The notes under the pieces: model-generated | Told to the model about the DNA's origin: nothing | Database searches by the model: none | What the model saw: only the letters and a program-made list of their open reading frames with translations | From: Buddleja alternifolia | Taxonomy: Eukaryota > Streptophyta > Magnoliopsida > Lamiales > Scrophulariaceae | DNA: 64,000 nt | Direction: 5' to 3' | NCBI GenBank assembly: GCA_019426215.1 | Contig: CM033395.1 | Coordinates: 14,312,569 to 14,376,568, forward strand | Made by a program: the position numbers and the translations under genes | In this document: in pieces, positions 33,007-44,639 of the stretch | Layout: each line of letters starts with the position of its first letter | Position numbering within the stretch: position 1 is the stretch's first letter

Positions 33007-35995
33007 ATGATGTCAAGACTTTTAACTCTTTTATATGTTTAAGAGTTATTTAAAGAAAAGCCCAATAGATATAAGTTAGCGTTTGAAGAGTTAGTGATAG
33101 TTAGCTAAAGTTAGATTAGCTTCAACAAGATGTTTCAGCGTTAAAACATTCATTCATTCATAGCGTTTAAAGAATATATATTTTACACTGAAATAGTAAT
33201 AAGAGAAAAATAGAAATAAAATAAAATATCAAAACATTTAAGTCACTTTCTTTGTCGCTTTGCCCTTTCTTCACTTTGAAAGATTTCTAGTGATAGCTCC
33301 ATCAAGACACGATCGATGTCAATCATCGTTGTATGTTGGACTTCATCATAATCATGCCTTTGACGATTAGCGCTTTCGTTTAACTCTAACAACCTTTCCG
33401 TCCATTCTCTTGGCTGAATGCCAAGTTCACAAATCAAGTCGTGATATATATCCTTTTGATGATCACCTGACGGTCTCCACTTAACAGGTCGTAGTCTACC
33501 GGCATAAGCAGGAAATCCCATACTTTCTAAGAAGTCGGGGTCGATGTCTGGGAGCGCGTATCTTCCAAGATAATACCTTGGCTTTCTCTTCTTAGATAGC
33601 ATCTTCTTACTGCTTACAAGCTCTTCAAACATCGATCGCCAATTTTTATTATCCGTTTTGGAGATCGCTTTGGTCTTTTCTTTATCTTCCCCCTTGTTGA
33701 CATTATCAAGGGAGTCTTTGAGATCAGCGACATCTCTGCGCAAAAGTTTGACTTCTTCTACTAGAAGAGCAACTTGTTGAGCGACACTCTGAGCGGCAGC
33801 ATCGGTAAAAATATGTCTATCAGCATCGGCCGCAGCGCTCTGAGCTAAGTGACGATTAAATTCAGATGATAACTGAGCGACTAAGGGAGATATTGTTTCG
33901 ATGACAGTTGCAGTGCTTTTATCTGCAGCGTTTGCAATATCATAACTTCTTGTAGCTGACACAAGGCGGATGTGCCTATCTGCAGCCTCAAAAATTTTGG
34001 AGCAGGAACCCTCAATATTGGTGAGCGAGTTCCGGACTGCCTGTCTAAAGTTGCTGGCTTCTGGATCGCTATCAGAATCTGAATCAGAAGAAGAACGCTC
34101 GGGGGACGGGAGAAGTCCATAAGAACTTGAAACAGCAGCCTTTCCTTTAGATTGGTCTCTGATGAAAGGTTCTTCAGGCTCATCGGCAAGTTCGGCGTGT
34201 ACTTCTTCAACAGCTTGATCCAAGATAGGATCAATCGCTGGGGGCTCGACTACTGGGGCGCTAGAAAGATCTAGCAGGGAAGCCTCAGGCTGTTGAGCGA
34301 CTTCCTCAGTAGGAGCAAAGGCCTCTTCCATAATTTGGACTGGAGGAGATGGTTCACGAATACCAATGACCTAGAGAGGGCCAAGGGCTTCTAACACATG
34401 CCTTGGACTAATCAGGTTGGATTGTGGGACAAAGAATATAGCGTCTTCGCGCTCTTTGGTACTGAGTGCAATTTGCACACCTTCCGGCAAGGCAATCCCT
34501 GAAGTGTATCGATTAAAGAAGTCCAAAATTAGCGGCATAAGCGCTTGAGCTGCTTCTGTATCCACTGGCCGAATAAGCGATATCATCTTGACCACTTGAA
34601 TGTTTGATTGACTGTAGAGCATCGGGTGAAGGGTATATCCTCTGAAGTTATAACACCCTGAGAAATGGTTGAAACTGATGTCCATCGCTTGGGCATTTTC
34701 AAACACTGCTCTCATGTCTCTGTGGAATTCAGCGAACTCAGCGTGTACATTTGAGACGTCCACACGAATCTGACTCTGGCCTGGAAGAATTGGACTTTTA
34801 CTTGATGAAGCATCTTCATTTAGGTCAGGGAAGATTCGTTGAACAAAACCAGCACGAGGATGCAGAACATAGCGTCCACCCTGTGCGTATAAGGCAAGCT
34901 GCTGGCGAATGTAGCGTTCAATAGGTTGGCGATATCTTGACAAAGTGCTAACATTTTCGGCAATAATCTGACGCTGCTGGAGCAAGAAGGTAGCATATCC
35001 TCGGCGTCTGTACTCTATCCCAAATTCAAAAAGGAAGGGATATCTTATCAGTTCTTCAATGGTGTAGAAGTGAAGAACAAATTCTTCAGCCCATCTGGCT
35101 GTGTTGATCATCCAACGCTTTCCAAGTTTTTTCGCTTTCTTTGGCTCTTGTTTAGCGGCAAGGAACTTTTCAAAGCGTTCCACATCATCATCATAGTCTT
35201 CTGCAAATAATCTAGCAAGATACTCTCGGGCTTCATCTTCAATCCAAGAATTGACAGGATTTAGGTGCTCAGCAACTAGCGGTCCCTTACTTTTCCATAA
35301 TTTTAGTGGATTTGAAGAGAGAGCGTTCTGGGGAGACTTGAAAATGGAAGGAAGTGCTGAATAGCCTATCTTGTTAAGACTTTCCTCATCTGGATATTTG
35401 TTCCAGTCACCCATGTGTGGGTTCTTGAAAACAATCTTATTTTGACGTAGAGGGTAGAAGGACTCGTCCGAACGACCAAGCATGTTGAAGCGCTGAAGAT
35501 CAAGGTCAGCTCTATTGAAGACTGGACGACGAATATACTCGAGGCGTGATTGAAGTCGCTCCAAGTTATGTAGTCCTAGATCGGCTATTCGCTCAAGGAT
35601 TGCAAATCTGTGGGAGTCGGACATATCCGGCCTATGGAGGGTCGTCTGAAAGTTGATTTCAAACTCGACAAGTGTCTGAGCGTCTCGTTCTCTGACGGCA
35701 TAATAGTATTCAACATCTGGCGTGTATCCGCGCGGGAAGAAATCAATGACACGAGGGGGAGGTCCCGTTGGCGTGGGAACAATGGCAATTTCCTCAGTTG
35801 GGATAGGGGCCACTTCTATCGACCGCTCAGCGTTCAAAGTCTCTTCACTGGCTGATGATGTTTCAGCGACAGGAAGGTCTTGAAAAACTTTCTTAGCGAT
35901 ATCCACAACTATTGCAAGATCCACATCCATGTCAACAGGAATCTCGGATGGAGGAGGGGCATCAGCGATTGGATTTTCTTGAGGTTCATCTTGAG

Positions 35996-36076
35996 CTGAC
36001 ACATGTAAGCGATTGAGAACAGCAAAAAAAAATTTCCACTAAGTAGAAACTAGAGAGAAAAGACTACATCGCTTAC
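35996..36076 (-). other. Intron 2 of the extra gene (81 nt)
   Basis: On the minus strand the donor is CAGG|GTAAGCG and the acceptor TGTCAG|CTCAAG, both phase 1. The reading frame is open on both sides and closes inside, and the length is typical of a plant intron. Predicted, not shown by transcripts. Confidence 0.65.
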
Positions 36077-36262
36077 CCTGAGGAACATCATCGACTATTT
36101 CAATCACTTGATTTGGTTCTTTTATCGGTACAGTTTCCTCAGGCTCCGGGGTAACTTCTTCAGGATCTAAATCTAGAAAAGAAGTTATTGGATCAGCACG
36201 AATGGGAATATGCAATTCTTCAAGAGTGTTGAGAACATATGCAATATCCTTTTCACATTGTG

Positions 36263-36335
36263 CTGAAAGAGAATTTATCCTAGCGTTAGGAACTAACGAG
36301 GAAAGGATATACTAATTTGCTTAGCAAATACTTAC
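36263..36335 (-). other. Intron 1 of the extra gene (73 nt)
   Basis: The donor CAGG|GTAAGT and acceptor CTTTCAG|CACAAT are strong plant splice signals in phase 1. The exon 1 frame runs into a stop soon after the donor if unspliced, and the frame reopens exactly at the acceptor. Confidence 0.7.
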
Positions 36336-37606
36336 CCTGAACGTTCTTAGAGGGAGAAGCGTCTTGAGGATCTGAGCTTACTTCGGGAGCAGCGTCAAAA
36401 GAAGGAACAGTCGCTGATTCTCCAAGCGTTCGTTTTGGTGAAACGCTAGTAGATGCGGCTGGAGTAGAAAGTGGAATGCGTCTTCTTACGAGCGGTACGA
36501 CGTCTTCTACAGCGGTTTCCTCTTCCTCGGGAACTGAAAAGATAAACGCTGGAGGAGGCGAAGGAGATTTTGGAGAAGGAGAGGGAGAGGGAATTTTTTG
36601 CTTTTTCTTAGGTTCCGCCTTCTTCTTCTTCTTTGGTTCAGGCTTTTGTTTCTTCGCTGGCTGGGATGGCTCAGCGACTTTAAGAACAATCTTTCGCTTT
36701 GGTCGCTTGACCACCACTTCCTCTTTGGAGGATGAAGATGATGAAGACGCTTGATCCTCATCATCGCTGCGAACAACTCCTTCTGCTTGAATTTGCTCAC
36801 GCTCATTTTTTGGAACAGCTACACCGGCTCTTTTTCTTGGTATTTGTCTTTGTAGCTCACTGATAATTTTCTTTCCGTAGAATTTTGTCGCTGGAAGCTG
36901 GTTACCTGCGGATTCAGTATATCCGCTAGCGCTGAGAATTCTACTAAGTATAATCCCATAGGGCTTGGGATTCACAGACTTGGCCATCGCTGCCTTAAAG
37001 CGATTAAATACATATAAAGACCAATTTACTTTTAACTTGGTCAGGATGGCCACCATCATCTTGTATTGGGTGTTTGTGATTTTGTCGAAGGATCCTTTGC
37101 GGCATTCGATCATTTTCGAGCAGATGTCTGCGAGGATGACGTATTCGCCCTTCATATCATTCTTCTTGAAATTTGGCTCATACGCAGCATCAAAATTGGG
37201 TTTTTTGATCATCGCCCAGATTACCGTGTTCTACCTTAGAACCCGTATTGGGAAGACCCAATAAAGAAGAAATTAGAGAAGGAGTGAGAGTAAAGACCTC
37301 CGTAGCAAAGGGAAAGTTACAGGATATAGAATGTCCATCTTCAGAAATTTGGGCATTTTTGAAGAAGTAGAGACACTCTTCTTGAAAGTAATAAGCAGAA
37401 TTAGTAATCATATTTCTTAGACCAGACTCTTGAACGAGTGGAAGAATTGTCCGGAGAGGGAAGCTCTGGTTATTGAACAAATAGTCCCAATTTATCAGAA
37501 AACCGGCGTTCAAAGTGACGACCTTTTCTCCTCGAGAAGGTTTTCCGGCAGCAGTCTTAGAAGACTTTTTCGGTGATTTGGTTGATTTTGAAGCTTTGGG
37601 TGCCGT

Positions 37607-37780
37607 TGTTGAGAGAATTGAAGCTTTTGTTGGAAGAGAGAGAAAAAGATTTGCTTTTTGAGAGATGAAGGGTTTTTGCAACAGAGAGAGTTTAAGGAGA
37701 GATAAAGTTTTAACTGTGAAAACCTTGAAAGGTTTAAATAGAGGTGACTCCTTAAAGGGTACGATTCTGACACGTGTAAG
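37607..37780 (-). promoter_or_regulatory. Promoter-like region of the extra gene
   Basis: On the minus strand there is a G-box CACGTG (37771-37776). A TATA box CTATTTAAACC (37731-37741) follows, then about 100 nt of CT-rich, AUG-free leader before the inferred start. This is the layout of a plant nuclear promoter and 5' UTR. The G-box and TATA are seen; promoter activity is inferred. Confidence 0.5.
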
Positions 37781-37810
37781 GTCAGGGAGTTTGAATTTTG
37801 AAAGAGTCAA

Positions 37811-38472
37811 ATTTGAAACAGTTTGGGAAAAATCGGATGCAAAAAGTGTGGTGAAATTTTAATTCAGCAGTTATTAAAAAGCGAAATTTTTGGAATCAGT
37901 AATTATCAAATTAATTAAAAGACGTTTTTTTTAAAAAAATTTGAAATTTTCAAGTGAAGTGCACGCGCCTAATTATGTATTGACACGTAACCAGATTCAT
38001 GCGGCCCTGAACTGTCGCAGTTACAGATAAAGGTCTTTTAACCGTCAGTCAGTTTGATTTGATAGGCATGTGTGGATAGTATCAAATCTTTTGTACTTAT
38101 CCACACATTTCTTTAAAACAAATGCATGAATTTTAACAAGCTTCTTAGTGTTAGAGTGGGAATATTCTTTAACACTAAAGATTTTACGAAATATTTTAAA
38201 AGGATATAATCAATCGCTTGTATTAAAAAAAATTTTGTGAGAGATTGATTTTGACATATGTAAAGTAGATAAGCGCTATTGATCAATGCATATATTTAAA
38301 ATCATTTTTGATCTCAGTCGCTTATGAATTGTCACAAGTACAATTTCAAAGTTCTCCCTAAAAAGGATGACTTGTTCCAAATTTTTTTTTTTTAAAAGAC
38401 ACTTTAAATGTATATATATAACATGGATTCCCCCTAAAGCATATGCCAAAAAAATAATGATGCTCAAATGAT
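37811..38472 (-). other. Noncoding spacer between pol and the extra gene
   Basis: About 660 bp of AT-rich sequence with no open frame matching any retroelement domain. Its downstream edge merges with the promoter-like region. Confidence 0.6.
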
Positions 38473-40477
38473 TTAAGCGTTTAAATCAATCATACCGAAT
38501 TCACTTCTTAAAGTGAGAAAGCGTTGTTCGTTGAGCGCTTTGGTGAAGATATCTGCCAATTGTTTGTCTGTACCAATGAAGTGCATGGAGATATCTTTCT
38601 TTTGAACATGGTCACGCAAGAAATGGTATCTAATGTCAATGTGTTTAGTTTTAGAATGAAGGACAGGGTTTTAGGTCATAGCTAAAGCGCTTTGGTTATC
38701 ATAATGGATTGGGGTAGGACCTAGGATTGTTCCATAATCTCTAAGTTGTTGCCTCATCCAAAGGATTTGTGCACAACAGCTCCCAGCGGCCACATACTCT
38801 GCTTCAGCGGTAGAAGTCGCTATGGATTGTTGTTTCTTACTATGCCATGAAACTAGTCTATCTCCTAGAAATTGACATGTACCACTTGTACTTTTTCTAT
38901 CTATTTTGCATCCTACAAAATCTGCGTCTGAATAACCAATTAGTTCAAAAGGAGAGTCCCTTGGATACCACAAGCCCACGTTTTGTGTGCCTTTTAGGTA
39001 TTTAAGGATTCTCCTGGTAGCATTTAAGTGTGATTCTCTAGGATCAGCTTGAAAACATGCACACATGCATACCGAAAACATGCACACATGCATACCGAAA
39101 ACATAATATCAGGTCTACTAGCAGTAAGATAAAGAAGTGATCCAATGATACCTCTATAATTGGTGATATCAATTTTCTTCCCACTTTTATCTTTATCTAA
39201 CTTAAGCGTTTGACTCATTGGAATTTTTGAAGATGATGCATTTTCCATTCCAAATTTCTTAATCATATCTTTCGTGTATTTACCTTGGTTTATGAAAATT
39301 CCATTAGGGAGTTGTTTAACTTGTAATCCTAGAAAAAAGTTAATTCACCCATCATGCTCATTTCAAATTGGTCTTGCATCATTTTCGAAAATTTCTCACA
39401 CAATCGCTTATTTGTGGAACCAAATATAATGTCATCAACGTAAATTTGGACTAAGAGAATATCTTCTTTATGGATAATTTTAAACAACGTTGTATCAACG
39501 CTGCCTTTTGAAAAGCCTTTACCTATAAGGAAGATCGAAAGAGTGCCATACCATGCTCGTGGTGCTTGTTTAAGGCCATAGAGTGCCTTATCCAATTTGT
39601 AGACCGTACTTTTGCCATGGTTGTTGATGAATCCAGAAGGTTGCTCCACATAGACTTCTTCTTGGAGTTTACCATTCAAGAAAGCACTCTTTACGCCCAT
39701 TTGATACACTGTGAACTTGTTAAATGCGGCAAACGCTAGGAACATTCTAATCGCTTCAAGACGGGCTACCGGAGCATAAGTTTCATCGAAATTAATGCCT
39801 TCCTCTTGACAATAACCCTGAGCGACTAATCTAGCTTTGTTTCTTATAACAATGCCATCTTCGTCCATTTTGTTCCTAAAAACCCATCTAGTTCCAATAA
39901 CTCCTTGATGAGTTGGCCTTGGTACTAGCGACCAAACCTTGTTTCGTTCAAATTGATTAAGCTCTTCTCGCATTGCTTCCCAACTTGAATCACTGAGAGC
40001 TTCATCCACTTTCTTTGGTTCCATTTAAGATAGAAAACTTGCAAACATGGCCTCATTTATAGTAGCAGACCTAGTTCTAACAGGTGCTTCTATATCTCCA
40101 ATTATTAACTCGGGTGGATGGTCTCTAAGCCATTTTCGATCTGGTTGGAAGGGGTTGAGACATTCTTGATTGTCAGTCGCTTGATCCTCATTTGTCTCTT
40201 GCGTAGTCGCTGCATCATTCATAGTTCCAATTTGCTCTTGATGATCATTCTCTTCATAATCATTAGCGTTTCTTTCATTATTCTCAATAGTAACCTCACG
40301 AGTAACTTTTGGAATAGGCACAAAGATCTCATCATCCTCATCATCACCAAGATTTATTTGTGACGCTTGTTGGACAAGATCTTCAATCCCTACATCATCA
40401 ATATTAACCTTACTCGGTTCTTGGTTAGCATCATCAAACACAACATGAATGAATTTGTTAGGTTTTAAAAGTAACAT
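38473..40477 (-). pseudogene. pol 3' half of the Sirevirus-like element: RT and RNase H
   Basis: From 40477 the frame runs through the acidic integrase-RT linker, then RT (39329-40024) with [43 protein letters not shown] and the catalytic [11 protein letters not shown] motif A reads [11 protein letters not shown], where the family has an Asp in place of the Gly, so the catalytic acid is lost. RNase H (38671-39266) shows YSDADFVGCKIDRKSTSGT and STAEAEYVA. Lesions: stops near 40025 and 38671 that could be CAA to TAA changes, a frameshift near 39328, and a 23-bp duplication (TGCACACATGCATACCG words, about 39050-39103). The pol frame ends at 38473-38475. Confidence 0.85.
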
Positions 40478-41797
40478 TGATTTAGTATGTTTTTATCTCA
40501 CATTTGTCTTAAATTCATACCTTGAGTTGATCTTTTTAGTTGTTTTTATTTGTATTTGCGTATTTTGGCTTCTAAGTCGTTTAAATGCTTTTATAGGTAA
40601 ATGACGATTGATTTGGCGAGTAAATGAAGGAATTTCTAAGCAAAGTGAAGAACTCAACTAAGAGACTTAAAGAGGAGCAAAGAAGAGTCCAAACGAAAAG
40701 AGTTGAGTTGAAGAAAAAGTAAAGAAAAAAAATGGACAGCAGAATTGGCACAGTGGTGCCAATATTCGGCACCATTGTGCAGCGCGCAGAAATCAGAATT
40801 TCTGGTTGGGCTCGGATTTTATTTCTTTTGTTGGGCTTTTTGTAATTAGAATTCCTATATAAATAGAAGAAGTCAGAAAAATAGGAGTTTTAGATTCTTT
40901 GAAAAGAAAGAAGACGCTTTGGGAGAGAGAGGAAAAGAGAGAAAACTTGGAGAGAAAGAAAAGGAAGCCATTGAAGAGAAGAAAGAGAAATCTTGATTCT
41001 TTCCATCAACATAAGGATTCTTCTTGGTGTTTCTTGAGTTCTTCTTCTTCCCCAATTGTTCTTATTATTTTCCGCCATTGTTAAACATGAGAATTCTTAA
41101 TTTTATGCAAATTATTTCTTCTTCTTGTTTAATTATGTGTAGCTAAATAATTTTTTAGGGTTTAAGATGTAGTCTTGAGTATTATTATGGATTGTTGATT
41201 TTCATTGGGTTATTTCTTGCTTTAATTAATCTATCAATGAGGGTTTAATGCTTGTAGATGATTGGCCACCAAATACATGATTTAAGATGAATTGAGAAGT
41301 ACCGGGAGGTGAATTAATTCATTAGTTCAGATTTGACAGACGTGTTTAAATTACTCAATAGGGATATTAGTAATTGTGCATGAGGCTAGCTAACGAATTT
41401 CATGAAAATTAATGGATTCATCTAGATTAGTTATTGATCATGGGAGTGACGAGAACGAGTTTAGTTGGGTACTCATGGAGATCTCGGGAGAGTATCCATG
41501 TAATTAAGGAAATTCGGGTCTTTAATGAATGCAAGAATTTACAATCCAATGAAGTTCAATATCCATAGAAATACCTTGATGAAGTCTTAATCCCTAGGCT
41601 TTCCATTTATTGAATTATTGTTTATTAATTTTGGTATTATTTATTTCTGTTTTTAATTAGTTAAAATCTTAAATCTTGCAAATCAATAGTCTAAATAATA
41701 GGATAAACTTTGTTTGGTACTTGATAACCTTCCCTGTGGAGACGATCTTACTTACTCTATATTATTTGTGGATACCGTGTTGTTACGGGTGTTAACA
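40458..41797 (+). repeat. 5' LTR of the inner Athila-like element
   Basis: 1,340 bp, TATA box CTATATAAATAG at 40855-40866. An inverted pair GGCACAGTGGTGCC (40747-40760) and GGCACCATTGTGC (40768-40780) lies about 100 bp upstream of it. Confidence 0.93.
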
Positions 41798-41800
41798 AAT

Positions 41801-41818
41801 TGGCGCCGTTGCCGGGGA
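41801..41818 (+). other. Primer-binding site, tRNA-Asp type
   Basis: TGGCGCCGTTGCCGGGGA, identical to the site in the element at 2278-8575, three bases after the LTR. Confidence 0.88.
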
Positions 41819-42076
41819 AGGCAACAAATAGTCAATATCAATAAAAAGTTAATTTTATTAGTTTAGACATTTATTTTTATTTCAAATTTTCGAATTTATT
41901 TTATTTTATTTATTTTTAGTTTATTTTATCTGTCTCGCTCTGATCTTAATTTCTTGTTTTAGGTTGAATTTTAGTAGATGCACAGGCATTCTTTGAGTGC
42001 ACCAGCTATTGAAATCGATCCAGAACCAGAATGAACTTTTCGAAGAGGCAGACGTCAGCAAAGAGAACAACGTAGA

Positions 42077-42550
42077 ATGGCAGAAGACTTACAAAGGATT
42101 GAACCTGCTGCGCAGAGAACTCTCCGGGATTATGCTACACCAACATATCAGAACTTAACCTCCAGCATAGCGGTACCAAACGTTCAGGCCAACACCTTTG
42201 AGTTGAAGCCGGCTATCATTCAAATGCTACAGCACACTGCATTTGAGGGAGATATTGAGAGGGAGGATCCTCATTCCCATCTGGGGAATTTTCTGGAAAT
42301 CTGCAGTACTTTTAAGATGAATGGCGTTACTGAAGATGCCATAAGACTGCGACTCTTCCCGTGCTCCCTGTCTAAAAGAGCTAAAGAGTGGCTGAAAAAC
42401 CAGCCGGCAAATAAGTTCACCACTTGGGCTGAATTGTCGACTGCGTTTCTCACCAAGTATTTTCCCCCAGCTAAGACTGCTCAGTTAAGGAATGCAATCA
42501 CAGGATTCATGCAAACTGATAGTGAAACCCTCTACCAAGCATGTGGATAA
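42077..42550 (+). pseudogene. Athila-like gag, N-terminal part
   Basis: The 157-codon frame contains DAIRLRLFPCSLSKRAKEWL, FTTWAELSTAFLTKYFPPAK and LRNAITGFMQ, the conserved Athila-type capsid core. The usual LYEAWERFK continuation is cut after LYQA, where a deletion and stop occur. A short repeat (GATAACATTACATTG at about 42547 and 42642) flanks the deletion. Gag would form the virus-like particle. Confidence 0.85.
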
Positions 42551-42652
42551 CATTACATTGTAGATAATCGGGCATCCAATACATATCAGTGGGCGAGTGA
42601 TAGTCGGGCTGCAAAGAAGACACCGGGCATCCACAATGTAGATAACATTACA

Positions 42653-43804
42653 TTGCTCAATGCTAACATTGAAGCACTTGTAAAACACATGGAGGGACTC
42701 AAGGGAAATGTTAGTGCAGTATCTCAGCCTTCTTTAGCTTGTGATATTTGTGGGGCCCCTCATACGGCTACTGATTGCCCACTCATCGAGCAAGCTAACT
42801 ATTTATCCAATCAGAATAAGCAGCAAGGGAATCCATTTTCGAACACCTACAATTCGGGTTGGCGAAATCACCCTAACTTTTCTTGGGGAGGTCAAGGGAA
42901 CCAAGGAGCTCAAGCAAATCCTCCTAGACAACAGTTTCCTCCAGGTTTCCAACAGCAGGGTCCTCAGAATTTTCAACAACCAAGTCAGCAAGGACCACCA
43001 CCTCGAGAACCACAAGCTTGGGAATTAGCCATTGAAAAATTAGCTAACGGAACTGCAAACCGTATTGAGAAGCTTGAGGCAAAGATGGATCAGATGATAG
43101 GTGCAACCAAGAATCTTGAAGCACAAATGGGGCAGTTGGCTAGTACTATGAGCTCAAGACCAAAAGGTACACTGCCGAGTCAAACTGAGCAGAATCCTAA
43201 GGGGCAATGTAATGCAGTAACTCTGAGAAATGGAAAAACCGTGGGAGAATCTGAACAACCGGGGGAACCTAATGAGGAACAAGGAATAACTGAGGTTCCA
43301 GTTTCTGAGCCTTCAGAAGAGGGTACACCAGAGATAGTTAAACCTAAACCATATGTGAAGCCGTATGTTCCTCCAATTCCATTTCCTCAAAGGTTGCAGC
43401 ATAAGAGATTAGACAAGCAGTACGAGAAATTTCTTCAAGTTTTTCGACAGTTGCGTATCAATATACCATTCGCGGATGCTTTGGCTCAGATGCCAATTTA
43501 TGTGAAATTTCTGAAGGAATTGTTGAGCAATAAAAGAAAACTTGAAGAAGTGGAAACAGTGTCTTTAAATGAAGAGTGTAGTGCTATAATCCAAAGGAGT
43601 ATTCCTCCTAAACTCAAAGATCCAGGGAGTTTTTCTCTTCCTTGCACCATTGGTCAAGTTCAATTTGTTAAGGCATTGTGTGATTTAGGAGCAAGTGTGA
43701 GTCTAATGCCTTTTTCTATTTGCAGGAAATTGGGTTTTCAAGAACTCAAACCCACAAGGATGTCCTTACAGTTGGCAGACCGGAGTGTCAAACATCGGAG
43801 ATGA
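42653..43804 (+). pseudogene. Athila-like gag C-terminus and protease N-terminus
   Basis: The frame begins after the gag deletion. It carries a short zinc knuckle (CDICGAPHTATDCP), a Gln/Pro-rich stretch, CNAVTLRNGKTV, then FVKALCDLGASVSLMPFSIC, the retropepsin motif with DLGA in place of DSGA, as is usual in Athila. It ends by stop after SVKHRR, where the protease C-terminus has been deleted. A downstream frame to 44331 picks up in the region just before RT. Confidence 0.85.
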
Positions 43805-44331
43805 AAAAAGTGGAATTTGATTTGAACAAGGTAATGAAGTCGCCGGTCCTAGATGAAAGTTGTTATTCAGTGGATGTGATCAATGAGATAACCAAGAATG
43901 AATTTGAGAGGGAGTTTCTCGAGGATCCGTTGGAGAAGTTGAAAGCTAGAGATGATGAGAATCCAGAGATTGAAACAGTAACTCTTGCTCTTGACAATGA
44001 TGAGGACTTGCACAAGGAAAGCCTTTCGCAAGGTAAAAGAAATCCACTAGAGTCGTATCCTGACATCTCCTCTAAACCAAATGTAGTACTTAAACCTCTT
44101 CCTTCATATCTCAGGTACGCTCTTCTTAGCAACAATGAATTTTTACCTGTTACCATACATACTACACTTTTTACACTTGAATGGGACCAATGGTTTAATG
44201 AATTGCAATGGAAGAAAGAGAGAATAGGTTGGCATATGTTTGATCTGACAGGGATTAACCCTACTTTGTGTTTTGTAGATGATGATATTCCTCGAGGGGA
44301 AACGATTTCCCTCGCTGACCCTCAACAATGA
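43805..44331 (+). pseudogene. Athila-like pol remnant before RT
   Basis: In the next frame, KKVEFDLNKVMKSP and ESCYSVDVINEI are the segment following the Athila protease. LPSYLRYALLSNNEFLPV is the pre-RT segment. It then jumps to unrelated residues and stops at 44331. The whole RT, RNase H and integrase region is gone, probably by an ancestral deletion. Confidence 0.75.
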
Positions 44332-44340
44332 TTTCGTCTA

Positions 44341-44388
44341 AGTCGAGCTAATGACTTTAAAAAAGCGCTGCTTGGGAGGCAACCCAAG
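44341..44388 (+). promoter_or_regulatory. Conserved 48-nt block with CTTGGG/CCCAAG hairpin
   Basis: Matches the reverse complement of 5610-5657 with about three mismatches and lies just after the last ORF in both elements. Confidence 0.6.
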
Positions 44389-44511
44389 GGTTTTCGTTGC
44401 TTTCATTTTATTCGTTCATTTTCTTTTCTTTGCTTTCGTTGAGTTTTCTCATGTTTTCGTTTTATTTTTTGATTTCAAGTCTTTAGCAAAAGTGATCCAC
44501 GCAGACAATTT

Positions 44512-44630
44512 GGCACCACTGTGCCGAGATTCGGCACCACTGTGCCCTGTGAAAACCTCTTAAAAAGGCCTGTTGAAATATTTACAGGAGATTTGGCACC
44601 ACTGTGCCACATTGAAGCACGGTGGTGCAA
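44512..44630 (+). repeat. Cluster of GGCACCACTGTGCC near-palindromes
   Basis: Copies at 44512-44525, 44533-44546 and 44595-44608, plus a partial inverted one at 44617-44630. The same words occur in both LTRs (40747-40780, 46907-46940). Function unknown. Confidence 0.8.
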
Positions 44631-44639
44631 CTGCGGAAA

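Larger units (their letters stand above)
33243..37606 (-). pseudogene. Extra gene downstream of pol in the Sirevirus-like element (3 exons)
   Basis: Three minus-strand coding segments are 36336-37606, 36077-36262 and 33243-35995, joined by introns of 73 and 81 nt; together about 1,400 codons. Exon 1 has a Lys/Ser-rich start, then a segment (about 37200-37500) resembling the 'putative plant transposon protein' domain seen in extra ORFs of plant retrotransposons. A basic, nuclear-localisation-like and SPSP-rich tail follows (about 36540-36700). Exon 2 is acidic. Exon 3 has a long uncharacterised region with many aromatic and arginine residues. Near its end is a heptad-like stretch (QVALLVEEVKLLRRDVADLK, about 33710-33780). 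No signal peptide or convincing membrane segment is seen, so a viral Env role is not supported. Breaks: a length change in an A run near 37205, a TAG at 34371-34373, and ACG where a start codon is expected (37604-37606). Confidence 0.65.

Noticed and set aside
33243..37606. Retroviral-type envelope gene
   Set aside because: No signal peptide, no convincing membrane span or cleavage site seen; the sequence looks nuclear and coiled-coil rather than Env.
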